Assembly (NCBI GenBank): GCA_964478545.1
Contig: CAYZIS010000001.1
Coordinates: 164,941-228,940, forward strand
Direction: 5' to 3'
DNA from: DQWO01 sp964478545
Lineage (GTDB): Bacteria; Desulfobacterota; Anaeroferrophillalia; Anaeroferrophillales; Anaeroferrophillaceae
Length of the DNA stretch: 64,000 nucleotides
Both the position numbers and the translations under genes were made by a program. The number at the start of each line of letters is the position of its first letter. Positions within the stretch are counted from its first letter, which is position 1. The notes under the pieces are model-generated. The model ran no database searches. It was not told where the DNA came from and saw only the letters and a program-made list of their open reading frames with translations. Below are positions 26,035 through 35,123 of the stretch, piece after piece.

Positions 26035-26066
26035 CTAATTAGTCCAGATTTACCCAATATCAAATG

Positions 26067-27629
26067 TTAATTTGCCTGCAAGGCCAATCCCTGTTGGTAT
26101 GATGGCTCACTCAACTTAACTATTACGTAATGCTCTGTACGAAAAATAGATCCTTTCGCCGGCCATGATGGGTGCAACATAATTCCATCTAATTTTTCAC
26201 GCGCCTCAGTGATAGGCATTGGAACTAATCCACGGCAACCAAGAAGCCGTAAATATGATGTAATCCTGTATGGATTACCACCGTTATGTTCAAAAAATGA
26301 GGTTCCAAAAATCTCCACGCGCAGTGCTGGCCCACTTATTTCATGCCGCCATTCACCAACAATAATTATTGGAATGTTATCACCAAAAGCATCTCTACCA
26401 ACATTCTCCACTCGAGCAATGATCTGTGTTGCCATTACCAAGTCTCTCTGCCTAGCTATATGATCGGCATAAAATAACGAGTTTGCTATATAGATATTGC
26501 AAAAAATAGCAACAAAGAAGATTCCCCATAATATTTTCCGCCCTTTTATGCAGTGAAAGGCCATGGCCGAGAAAAAGGCATACAGAAGAGGAAAGGCAAT
26601 TAATGCGCGGGTTGGAATATATCCTGCGGACAGCAATATTAGCGATATTGCGAGCAGTAAAATACCAATGGACAAGATAATCGCGTATACTTTATTAAGA
26701 AACCCTACATTTCTGTCAAATAGCTTTAAAGTTATTGCCAGGCTGCCAATCCAAGCTAATAATAGTGAACCTACTCCAATCCCTAAAAATGTAGGATCAG
26801 TACCAAATAGCAATCCTTCTGTTTTATGAAGAACTCTTATAACTGCATCACTTCCATTGGTGATATAACTTGAAATATTGATAAAATTGTTCAAATAGAC
26901 AATGTTAGACCCTGCCAGAAACATAAACAAGCAATTCAATATGTAATAGAAAACTACTCCAACTAGTACATTTGACAATAAGTGACCCAACATAGAAAAA
27001 TTTTTAGCAATAAACTCAAACTTTTTGTTTCCAGTCATTTCCCATTCTTTTTGACATAAAATCAGCAAGGCTACAATGAGGTATAAAATCAGAAATGATT
27101 GATAAATGGCTAGAGAAAAGCCTAACAACAATCCTGCTAATATAAAATTTTTAATTCCTTGAATACCTGCATACATGGAAGCGAGAGCTGTCACAACCAA
27201 ACCTAGAGAGAACCCCCATGACAAGGTATTAAATTCTGCAATATGCAGCCATATAGGAGAAGTGACAAATATTCCTGTAAAAACTATGGCACTTGGTCGA
27301 TTATGTGTGAGAATTTTTGAAAATAGTACAGCACTTAGTGCTAATCCTACAGCAAATAAAAAGGTTGGTAAAAAAGGGATGCTTGAAAGTCCTTGCGGGA
27401 GAATATAGGTAAGTACCCCCATACCCCATCTTCCTTGGGCTATCCACTCGAGCCAATTTTCAGCAATAAAGCTATGAATTTCTTCATCAATAGAAAGTGA
27501 AAAATTGGTTATTTCATATGAATAAACAAACAACGCTGTAGCGATTGCGAATGCCAGCAATAACTTGTTAAAAAAATCATCAGTTAATGACGCGATAAAT
27601 TTGGCAAGTTGTTTATATGTTGTATCCAT
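26067..27629 (-). CDS. Polytopic membrane glycosyltransferase, GtrII-like
   Basis: 520 residues with about ten membrane helices and a soluble C-terminal tail (after about residue 395). The N-terminal YSYEITNFSLSIDEEI with the first periplasmic loop carrying acidic residues is typical of GtrII/GT-C enzymes, where an Asp/Glu in the first loop is catalytic. GtrA and GtrB-like genes follow in the same operon, so this should be the enzyme that moves the flipped sugar to the O-antigen or another acceptor in the periplasm. A/T content is visibly higher than in the secretion operon. Confidence 0.7.
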   Translation of the reverse strand: MDTTYKQLAKFIASLTDDFFNKLLLAFAIATALFVYSYEITNFSLSIDEEIHSFIAENWLEWIAQGRWGMGVLTYILPQGLSSIPFLPTFLFAVGLALSAVLFSKILTHNRPSAIVFTGIFVTSPIWLHIAEFNTLSWGFSLGLVVTALASMYAGIQGIKNFILAGLLLGFSLAIYQSFLILYLIVALLILCQKEWEMTGNKKFEFIAKNFSMLGHLLSNVLVGVVFYYILNCLFMFLAGSNIVYLNNFINISSYITNGSDAVIRVLHKTEGLLFGTDPTFLGIGVGSLLLAWIGSLAITLKLFDRNVGFLNKVYAIILSIGILLLAISLILLSAGYIPTRALIAFPLLYAFFSAMAFHCIKGRKILWGIFFVAIFCNIYIANSLFYADHIARQRDLVMATQIIARVENVGRDAFGDNIPIIIVGEWRHEISGPALRVEIFGTSFFEHNGGNPYRITSYLRLLGCRGLVPMPITEAREKLDGIMLHPSWPAKGSIFRTEHYVIVKLSEPSYQQGLALQAN

Positions 27630-27684
27630 CTATTTCAAGTCATTTCAAATGCCCTGGGGGGGGGTAACCAAAGCTGCGTAAAGG

Positions 27685-30600
27685 TTATCGATATGAATCC
27701 AGTTCGGGATTGTTGCTGAATTCCGGTGCCGCATCGTCAGCCAGACCAAAATCCTCATAAAGCTGTTGAGCGTAAGCATGGGCCTTTTTGACAATCTCAT
27801 CAACTGGATGGAAAGTATTCCTGGCTCTCTCCTGAACAGAGAGGATCTCTTTCAACTGAGAAATGTTAAAGCTGCCAAGAGTTATACTTTCCTGATGCCG
27901 GCGGTGCGAGTTGAAAGATTCAGGGGAAAAAGAAATCTTACCTTCTTGCAGAACTAATAAATATGTCAGCCAGTCGCCGGCAACACGATATTTTGTAATT
28001 TCGGCGATGTTTTTCCGCAAAACCTGTAGTAGCCTCTTTTTTTCAAAAACCACTGCGCTTACATTTGGTATGGTATTTTTAATTGCAAGAGCTGATTTAA
28101 TTTCTTCCATCCCTTCAATTGTGTAATAAGTAAGCCATTTTGTGGGTGAAATGTCAGCTACATAATCCAGATAGTGATTGCACATGATATCACCGGAAGA
28201 GGTTATCTGCTTTGACTGACAGTAACTCAAGACCACCTGTGGATCTGAAAAGGGTTTCATTACTTCTTCAAGAAACCCGGGGGAGGACAAATCATCAGCT
28301 TCCGCTATCCAGATATAATCACCTTGGGCCTGTTCGATTCCTTTCAACCATTGAATAAACGGATTTCCGGAGTTCGATTCACCCGGGATAAAGGTGAAAT
28401 CCACTTCCTGGGTCGGGAGAATTTTTTCAAGCAGTTCGACGCTGCCATCGGTGGATGCGTCATCTAATATGATAATTTCATAGATGGGATAGGTTTGCTG
28501 AACAATGGAGCTTATTCTTTCCGACAGGTATCTGGCATAATTATAATTCGGCACAACAACCGAAATTCGTTTTACCGGGGAACCAACTAAATTCAGCAGA
28601 TCAAACAAATAGTGTCGGAAAGAAAATTCTCCGGCGATGATTCCCCTTCCTTTGGCACCTTTGGCGTTTAAGAGTTCAGGTTGTTCCAGAAGATTGATGA
28701 TTTCTTCAGCATAGGCATGGGTATCAAAAGCCGGGATCAAACTTCCGGTGTCCCGGGAAAGTAATTCACCACAACCACCGGTGCCGACGAAAGCAATTAC
28801 CGGGGTTGCTGCATCCAGGGCCTCCAGTACCACGCTGGGGAAAGGATCTTCTCTCGAAGTAAGGGCGTAAAGATCTGCCCCGGCATAATAAAGATTAGTT
28901 TGGAAATCCATTCCGGGAAAAATGAAATAATCGCTGAAATCCGATACTGACAATTTTTCCTGTATTTCCTGTTCCATAGCTGAGTCTAGCTGACCGACCC
29001 AGACAAAATAGATGTTTTCCTTTTTCTGTGCTACAAGCAAACCAGCTTCGACAAACAAATCAATCCCTTTTCGATGGTCGCCGAAAGCAATGGCAAGCAC
29101 AATTTTTGCCTCTTGCTTTAATCCGAGCTTTTCCCGCAATCTTTTTTTTGTTTCCGCCGCCGGTAGTGAAGAAAGGCTGTTCTTTTTGTACAATCCTTGG
29201 GGGCGGATGATTGCTGTTGAAAGTGGTTTTTTCACATAAGATTCAAATCCTTCCTTTACCTGCTGGGCTGGGAAAACAATAGCGTCAGCATGGTCGGCGA
29301 TCGCTTGTACCTGGGGCTGCAAATTATTATCTTCTATTACTCGGGTCAATTCATGAATGAGGGAAACAACCTGGAACCCCTGCTCTTTCAGCGTTTTTAC
29401 AAATATACCCGTGACGGTGGTGTTGCAGATAGCGGTCTGAATTCCCTGGGCAAAGAGGTCTGCAGCCAAGTCTTTTGCTTCTTTACCATCATGTTTTTTC
29501 CCTTCAAGAGAATGTATGGTTGCGTATTTGGCGTACTCTTCAAGTAATGTGCCGCCTCCCAGAACAACCATCTCTACGACGAAAAAGAAATTTTCGTGCA
29601 GAATCTTTGCCATGTGGAGAATAAGGCTCTGGGCGCCATGGGGGTGAGCATCATGGGCAACCAAGAGAATGCGGCGGCGCCCAAGGTATGCATCTGCCTG
29701 GGCCAGCGCGTCCCTGGTAGCCTGCAAATAGGCGTAACCATTCGTCTGGTCCGGTTCGAGATGTGTCCCTTCCGCCCACTCGTTCCAGGCGTTGACAAAA
29801 ACCAAGGAGGAGTCTTTTTGTTTGAACCGGCCGGCAGTATCAATGGCAGCGTTGCTTAGCCATTGCTGATAGGACGCCGGTGAATCATTGACAAATATGG
29901 TTGCCGCTTTGCCGCGCCTGGCAGTATTGTCCCATGAAGGGCAGACGCTGCGAAAAAGGGTGTAATCGGGATGTGTGTAATGGTTACTGCGTTTGGCAAT
30001 TTCACCTAAATCGTAAATTGTCCCGGTAAAATCCCGATGAAAGAGTTTTTTCTCACACGCGGTTAGCGGTGGAATCCCGGCGAGGTTGGGGGGGAATTCA
30101 ATTGCCGCGTCAAAACCGTATTTTTTCGGGTTTACCATCTCGAAAGACTGGGTATAAGCCAGGTAGATTTCACCAATACCATGGTTGCGACACCATTGCC
30201 GCCAGCGGTTTGCAGTTGACTTGGCTGAGGGCAGCAGGCCTGGACGGTAGACAATCAGCAGCGGTTTTCCCTGAACACGGATATAACGACTGTCTCGGAA
30301 ATATCGGGCCGTGTATTCGATGAAGACCAGATCATCTTCCGGCGAATGGTTCTGACTTATCAGGATTTCATGATCCAGACCATCCCAGCAACGACTCCAG
30401 TTTTCATTGGCCCAGCACAGACAGAAAGGGAAATCCAGTTCTTCATTCTCAAGATATTGCAGTACCGGCGCTTCGAGTAATCGCTTACCGCCAAACCAAT
30501 AAAAGTAGAAACAAAAACCCCCAAGTCCATACAGCCTGGCCAGTTCGACCTGGCGGCGTTGTGTTTCCAGGGCATTGGTTAAATCATAGTATCCTAGCTC

Positions 30601-32847
30601 CCCCGGGACATGGGGCTGATAATGACCTTTAAATTGTGGTTTTGCTGCTTTGACGTTGGTCCATTCAGTAAAACCTTCTCCCCACCAGGCATCATTTTCA
30701 GGGATTTGGTGAAACTGGGGCAGATAAAAAGCAATCAAGCGGATACTTCGGAAAAAATAAGGCTCTTCCCTGGTTATTAGTACATTGGTGCGCCGGTTGT
30801 TATCGACTATGTTTTGCAGTGATAATGTCGATGTGGCGTGAGGAGCAATGTAAGTGCCGTGAATATTGGATCCCTGCCAGTTTTGATAAGCCCGCGTGTG
30901 TTTGAATAACAAGGGAAAGGCTTCGAAGAGTCGCTCTTTGGCGGCCAGTTTACGTTCCAGGGTTATGGGAGAGACTATCCATAGAAATCGTGCTCCCTTG
31001 GAGGTGAACCGTCGTAAAATCGGTTTAATGGTTGTGGTGAACATTCGCCGTATTTTTCTGAATACAGCGGTCAGTCGCCAGGATTTGCTGGCATAGATTT
31101 TTGCCAGTTCTTCGTGATGGTGTTGGAATTCTTCCGCGAGAGCATTTCTCTCTGCCGTGAGAGCATCCCGCTCAACGACGAGGCTATCCCTTTCAGCAGT
31201 TATAGCATTCCTTTCAGCAGTTATGGCATTCCTTTCGGTGGTTATGGTATCCCGTTGTTCTATTACCATCTGGATAGTAACCGTAAGTTCTTCAATCCGT
31301 GCCGATTGCACTTGTTCGCGGAGGCTGAACTCTTGAGCCTGAACCTCATAATCATGCAATGCTCCAGCCTGGTACGCAATAGTGAAAAGCTGTTCATCCG
31401 ACCATAAAGGTGCCCATTTCTTGAAAATTTTCATGGTTGCTTCTCTGGCAACCTTCTCATCCTGCCAGATATTGGAGGCACTTTCCCTGATTTGGTAGGT
31501 GGCACTGACGTGATCTAGATGAAAAAATTCTGTTTTTTGAGCTGCCTGGATCCAAAAATCCCAGTCTTCGCAAAGGGATAAGTTTTCATCGAAAGAACAG
31601 CCGTATTCGACTATTTTACGACTGAACAAGACTGCGTGTATGGGAATATAATTATGGCAAAACAAGCGAACAGGGTTGAAAGGGTCATTGTAAATTTTCT
31701 CAGAATTACATGGGATGGATCCCCCCGAAAGCGTGCGTATTCCGGAATAGGCAGCCAGAAAATTCTTTTTCTTTTCGAGGATTTCTGCCAATCGGGCCAC
31801 ATGATCCGGATCAAACAGATCATCATCATCCAGGAAGATCAGGTAATCCCCTTGGGCATTTTCCAAGCCCAAGTTTGCCGCCCGACTTCGGGATAATGGC
31901 TCCCCAGTTTCACATATCCTCAAGGGGAAGCGGCCACACCACTGGTTAAGTTCGGGGTGCCCTTTCCCTTTGGCATTAATTACCAGAACCTCAATATGTG
32001 GATAGGTTTGCAAGGTGACCGAAGCAAGGGCTTCGGTCAAAAATTTATCCCGCCCGATGCTGCGGATCATAACCGTAATTAGGGGTATGTTGCGGGTATC
32101 AGCATCAAATCCGAGCAGGGAGATCTTCCCTGCTTCTGGATGTAGAAGTGCCTGGGGATGCTCTTTTAGTTGCAGACTGTTGGTTATGAAGTACGCTTCT
32201 GCCGCCTGTACCTGCCGGGGAAGCGTATAGGTGCGAAACTGGTTTAGAGCTGCAATATGCTGGTCATATTTCTGTTGTTGAAGTTGTGACGAAAAACAGG
32301 CCATCGCCTTCCGCTTGAGAGCCATAACATCGGTGATGTCCAGTAAGCGGTTTGGCCGCAGTGGTATGCCAATCTCATAGAAAGCAATGGTAATATTTCT
32401 TGTACTTCGGCGGACAGCCTCGGCTGCTGTCATTCCAAGTGACCGGTGATCGGGATGTATTTCTGAGACCGATGGGGTATAGATGAGGTCAATGCCCAAC
32501 GTATTGATCATATCAGATATGCGGGAAATCAGTTTTTCACCATAGACGACTTCCCGATCTGCAATATTCCAGAATTCAGGAACATAGCCCAGCATCTTCC
32601 CGGCTTGGATGCTTTCCTCTTTTCTTATCCGGATATATTCTTCTCTTGAGCCGGTCCCCACGGATTCCAGGTAGCCTCCATCTGTGACAATAATGACGTG
32701 GACCGGATCCTTGGATTCCACATGTCTTATGATGGCCCCGGCGCAGCCAAAAACCTCATCGTCCGGATGGGGAGCCAGGACCAGTACGTTGCCGGTGCCG
32801 ATATTTCTTACCGCCTCATAAGGGATAAAATTATTTTCGCTGGCCAT
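27685..32847 (-). CDS. Giant five-domain protein: LmbE deacetylase, GT2, WbsX-like, GT4 and GT2 domains
   Basis: 1,720 residues with five recognisable enzyme domains. (1) 19-215: PIG-L/LmbE N-acetylglucosaminyl deacetylase with zinc motifs HPDDE (27-31) and HPDH (131-134). (2) 254-460: GT2 with FLDDDDLFD near 340. (3) 505-585: coiled coil of ER-x5 heptads. (4) 701-1050: WbsX-type domain (AFYLPQFHQIPENDAWWGEG, WNEWAEGTHLEPD). (5) 1058-1420: GT4 with AFGDHRKG and EDPFPSVVLEALDA (E-x7-E). (6) 1427-1660: second GT2 with DDASTDGS. It should deacetylate a hexosamine and add several sugars in order. ATG at 32847 is divergent from gspG. No frameshift was seen. Confidence 0.85.
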   Translation of the reverse strand: MASENNFIPYEAVRNIGTGNVLVLAPHPDDEVFGCAGAIIRHVESKDPVHVIIVTDGGYLESVGTGSREEYIRIRKEESIQAGKMLGYVPEFWNIADREVVYGEKLISRISDMINTLGIDLIYTPSVSEIHPDHRSLGMTAAEAVRRSTRNITIAFYEIGIPLRPNRLLDITDVMALKRKAMACFSSQLQQQKYDQHIAALNQFRTYTLPRQVQAAEAYFITNSLQLKEHPQALLHPEAGKISLLGFDADTRNIPLITVMIRSIGRDKFLTEALASVTLQTYPHIEVLVINAKGKGHPELNQWCGRFPLRICETGEPLSRSRAANLGLENAQGDYLIFLDDDDLFDPDHVARLAEILEKKKNFLAAYSGIRTLSGGSIPCNSEKIYNDPFNPVRLFCHNYIPIHAVLFSRKIVEYGCSFDENLSLCEDWDFWIQAAQKTEFFHLDHVSATYQIRESASNIWQDEKVAREATMKIFKKWAPLWSDEQLFTIAYQAGALHDYEVQAQEFSLREQVQSARIEELTVTIQMVIEQRDTITTERNAITAERNAITAERDSLVVERDALTAERNALAEEFQHHHEELAKIYASKSWRLTAVFRKIRRMFTTTIKPILRRFTSKGARFLWIVSPITLERKLAAKERLFEAFPLLFKHTRAYQNWQGSNIHGTYIAPHATSTLSLQNIVDNNRRTNVLITREEPYFFRSIRLIAFYLPQFHQIPENDAWWGEGFTEWTNVKAAKPQFKGHYQPHVPGELGYYDLTNALETQRRQVELARLYGLGGFCFYFYWFGGKRLLEAPVLQYLENEELDFPFCLCWANENWSRCWDGLDHEILISQNHSPEDDLVFIEYTARYFRDSRYIRVQGKPLLIVYRPGLLPSAKSTANRWRQWCRNHGIGEIYLAYTQSFEMVNPKKYGFDAAIEFPPNLAGIPPLTACEKKLFHRDFTGTIYDLGEIAKRSNHYTHPDYTLFRSVCPSWDNTARRGKAATIFVNDSPASYQQWLSNAAIDTAGRFKQKDSSLVFVNAWNEWAEGTHLEPDQTNGYAYLQATRDALAQADAYLGRRRILLVAHDAHPHGAQSLILHMAKILHENFFFVVEMVVLGGGTLLEEYAKYATIHSLEGKKHDGKEAKDLAADLFAQGIQTAICNTTVTGIFVKTLKEQGFQVVSLIHELTRVIEDNNLQPQVQAIADHADAIVFPAQQVKEGFESYVKKPLSTAIIRPQGLYKKNSLSSLPAAETKKRLREKLGLKQEAKIVLAIAFGDHRKGIDLFVEAGLLVAQKKENIYFVWVGQLDSAMEQEIQEKLSVSDFSDYFIFPGMDFQTNLYYAGADLYALTSREDPFPSVVLEALDAATPVIAFVGTGGCGELLSRDTGSLIPAFDTHAYAEEIINLLEQPELLNAKGAKGRGIIAGEFSFRHYLFDLLNLVGSPVKRISVVVPNYNYARYLSERISSIVQQTYPIYEIIILDDASTDGSVELLEKILPTQEVDFTFIPGESNSGNPFIQWLKGIEQAQGDYIWIAEADDLSSPGFLEEVMKPFSDPQVVLSYCQSKQITSSGDIMCNHYLDYVADISPTKWLTYYTIEGMEEIKSALAIKNTIPNVSAVVFEKKRLLQVLRKNIAEITKYRVAGDWLTYLLVLQEGKISFSPESFNSHRRHQESITLGSFNISQLKEILSVQERARNTFHPVDEIVKKAHAYAQQLYEDFGLADDAAPEFSNNPELDSYR
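31132..31247 (-). repeat. 21-bp coding tandem repeats (heptad coiled coil)
   Basis: About five imperfect 21-bp units encode heptads of the form T-A-E-R-N/D-A-I/L inside the giant protein (residues 535-572). The DNA-level repetition could allow slippage, changing the linker length between the first GT2 and the WbsX-like domain in steps of seven residues. Confidence 0.75.
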
Positions 32848-32877
32848 ACCGTTCTTCTCATGGTTTCTTGTTTTTCA

Positions 32878-32906
32878 TTGATTTATTGCCATGATTACCA
32901 TATATT
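32878..32906 (+). promoter_or_regulatory. Candidate sigma-70 promoter of the type II secretion operon
   Basis: TTGATT (32878-32883), a 17-bp spacer and TATATT (32901-32906), 58 bases before the gspG start. It lies in the 117-bp divergent gap between the giant glycosyltransferase gene and gspG. Confidence 0.45.
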
Positions 32907-32964
32907 AGGAAGTTAATCCATGGTAACGAGGGAATCCATACCCGAAAGAGGAGTATAAATCAAG

Positions 32965-33417
32965 ATGAATAAACAAAAATCTGCTGTTGCTGCCTCGCAT
33001 AGATGTTGGTACAATAATTCCGGGTTCACGCTTATAGAGTTGCTGGTTGTGATCATTATTCTGGGGTTGCTCTCGGCCCTGGTGGCACCGAAGTTTTTCG
33101 GCAAAATCGACAAAGCCAAGATGAAAACCACCAAGGCCCAGGTAGAATTGTTGGGAATGGCGTTGGATGATTTCCGCCTCGATACCGGTCGTTATCCTAC
33201 TACTGATGAAGGACTCAATGCGTTGCGGGAAAATCCCGGGGAGCTGGAGGATTGGGACGGTCCCTACCTGCCAAAACCGGTGCCCAAAGACCCTTGGGGA
33301 CATCCTTACCAGTATCGCAGCCCGGGAGAACATGGCCGCTATGATCTCTTCAGTTATGGTGGTGATGGGGTTGAAGGGGGCGAAAAGGAGAACAAGGATA
33401 TTGTCAGTTGGGAATGA
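32965..33417 (+). CDS. gspG: Type II secretion major pseudopilin GspG
   Basis: 150 residues. The prepilin site is SG|FTLIELLVV with Glu at +5, followed by the hydrophobic helix and the conserved GspG C-terminal half (DNGRYPTT-like DTGRYPTTDEGLNAL, then DPWGHPYQYRSPGEHGRYDLFSYGGDG, which binds calcium in homologues). It forms the periplasmic pseudopilus shaft. The N-terminal leader is long (19 residues before Gly-Phe). The ribosome-binding site AAAGAGGAG lies at 32944-32952. The first gene of the operon; the stop overlaps the gspE start. Confidence 0.95.
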   Translation: MNKQKSAVAASHRCWYNNSGFTLIELLVVIIILGLLSALVAPKFFGKIDKAKMKTTKAQVELLGMALDDFRLDTGRYPTTDEGLNALRENPGELEDWDGPYLPKPVPKDPWGHPYQYRSPGEHGRYDLFSYGGDGVEGGEKENKDIVSWE

Positions 33418-35051
33418 AGATGAAACATTTTGGCAATACTATCCGTGACCGGTTGAAAGATTTGACCGGTGGGCAGGGTACCCATGTTCATCCGGTCGAT
33501 GACGCCGACCTTTCAGCGGTTCCGGTTCTTTTGCCTTCAGTTGAAGCACTGGCGGTGGAGGATTTTCCCGAAACCCCGCCAGATTTTACCAACCTCCCCG
33601 TTACCTTTATGAAGCGTTTCCTGGTCTTGCCGGTGCAGGTGAGCGATGCTCAGGTAGTGGTGGTGATGGCGGACCCCTTTGATTTCAGTACCAGGGAAAT
33701 CATCACCCGCACGTTTGAGCAGCCGGTTCTTATCCGCCAGGCCGAGGCTGAGACCATCAGCCAGTATATCTATCGCTGGTATGAAGCCGAAGTCGATATG
33801 GCAGCCAATGAGGGTGAAGGTGAGACTGACCTTGAAGATCAGTTATGGGATAATCCCGAGCACCTCAGGGACATGGCTTCCGAGGCCCCTATTATTCGCC
33901 TGGTTAATCATTTAATTACCCGGGCAGTTAGCCTGAATGCTTCCGATATCCATATTGAACCGCGGAAAAATCATGTCCAGATCCGTTATCGGATTGACGG
34001 AGTGCTGCACAATATGGAGAGCATCAACATCAAGTTGAAATCAGCAATTATTTCCCGGGTTAAATTGATTGCCAAAATGGATATTGCCGAGATGCGCCTG
34101 CCCCAGGACGGCCGCATTCGTTTTGCCGGCGGTGGCCATGAGATTGATATTCGTGTATCGTCAGTTCCGGCATTTTTTGGTGAAAGTCTGGTACTGCGCT
34201 TATTGAAACAGGATGAAATCAACCTGGATCTTGACAGCCTCGGTTTTCCCGACCGCATTCGCCGGCAATTTGAGCAGGCAATTAGGCTGCCCTATGGGAT
34301 GATCCTGGTAACCGGACCGACCGGTTCAGGAAAAACCACCACCCTTTATGCGGCCCTCAATACCTTGAATCAACCGGATGTCAAAATTGTCACAGTTGAG
34401 GATCCGGTGGAATACCAGCTTGACGGTGTCAACCAGGTTCAGGTCCAATCGGCTATCGGCCTGAATTTTTCCAGCCTTTTGCGTTCTTTTCTCCGCCAGG
34501 ACCCCGACATTATGCTGGTGGGGGAAATCCGGGATGTGGAGACGGCGGATATCGCTATCCAGTCGGCCCTGACCGGTCATATGGTTTTTTCCACCCTCCA
34601 TACCAACGATTCCCTGGGGGCCATTACCCGGTTGGAAGATATGGGCGTTGAACGCTTTATGGTGGCTTCAGCGGTGGTGGCCGTACTGGCCCAGCGGCTG
34701 GTCCGCCGTGTTTGTCCTGATTGCAGCGCCACAGTGGAATTGACCGAGGGCGAGCGGGAGCAACTGGCGCTGGAACTACAGATTCCCGTTTCCAGGGTAT
34801 TGCCACGTTATCAGCGCGGTCAGGGCTGTAAAAACTGTGGTGATACCGGTTACCGGGGGCGGATCGGGATTTACGAATACCTCTTGCTCGATGAATCGGT
34901 CCGGCGGGCTGTTTCCCGGGGAGACAACCTGGAAGCCAGCCTCAGGCGTCCCCTGGAGGAAGGCGGTATGCCTTCCCTGCGTGATGATGGCATTGACAAG
35001 GTTGCCCGGGGGATTACCACTTATGAGGAAATTTTGCGGGTAACCCGATAA
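33414..35051 (+). CDS. gspE: Type II secretion ATPase GspE
   Basis: 545 residues. The N-terminal N1E/N2E region binds GspL; the ATPase half has Walker A GPTGSGKTT (301-309), the Asp box EDPVE, Walker B LVGEIRD and the His box LTGHMVFSTLHTN. A zinc tetracysteine motif (CPDC near 434 and CKNC near 472) is present as in classical GspE. It powers pseudopilus assembly at the inner membrane. ATG at 33414 overlaps the gspG stop (ATGA). A 72-bp gap follows before gspF. Confidence 0.95.
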   Translation: MKMKHFGNTIRDRLKDLTGGQGTHVHPVDDADLSAVPVLLPSVEALAVEDFPETPPDFTNLPVTFMKRFLVLPVQVSDAQVVVVMADPFDFSTREIITRTFEQPVLIRQAEAETISQYIYRWYEAEVDMAANEGEGETDLEDQLWDNPEHLRDMASEAPIIRLVNHLITRAVSLNASDIHIEPRKNHVQIRYRIDGVLHNMESINIKLKSAIISRVKLIAKMDIAEMRLPQDGRIRFAGGGHEIDIRVSSVPAFFGESLVLRLLKQDEINLDLDSLGFPDRIRRQFEQAIRLPYGMILVTGPTGSGKTTTLYAALNTLNQPDVKIVTVEDPVEYQLDGVNQVQVQSAIGLNFSSLLRSFLRQDPDIMLVGEIRDVETADIAIQSALTGHMVFSTLHTNDSLGAITRLEDMGVERFMVASAVVAVLAQRLVRRVCPDCSATVELTEGEREQLALELQIPVSRVLPRYQRGQGCKNCGDTGYRGRIGIYEYLLLDESVRRAVSRGDNLEASLRRPLEEGGMPSLRDDGIDKVARGITTYEEILRVTR

Positions 35052-35123
35052 TTATCGGTATCAGTCAATGGTTCAGTATTTTCCGAGCTGAAAGCCGAGG
35101 ACTGATCGCTGAGAGCTAAAAAA

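Noticed and set aside
31132..31247. CRISPR-like array
   Set aside because: Units are 21 bp, contiguous without spacers and in frame with a coiled-coil coding sequence.
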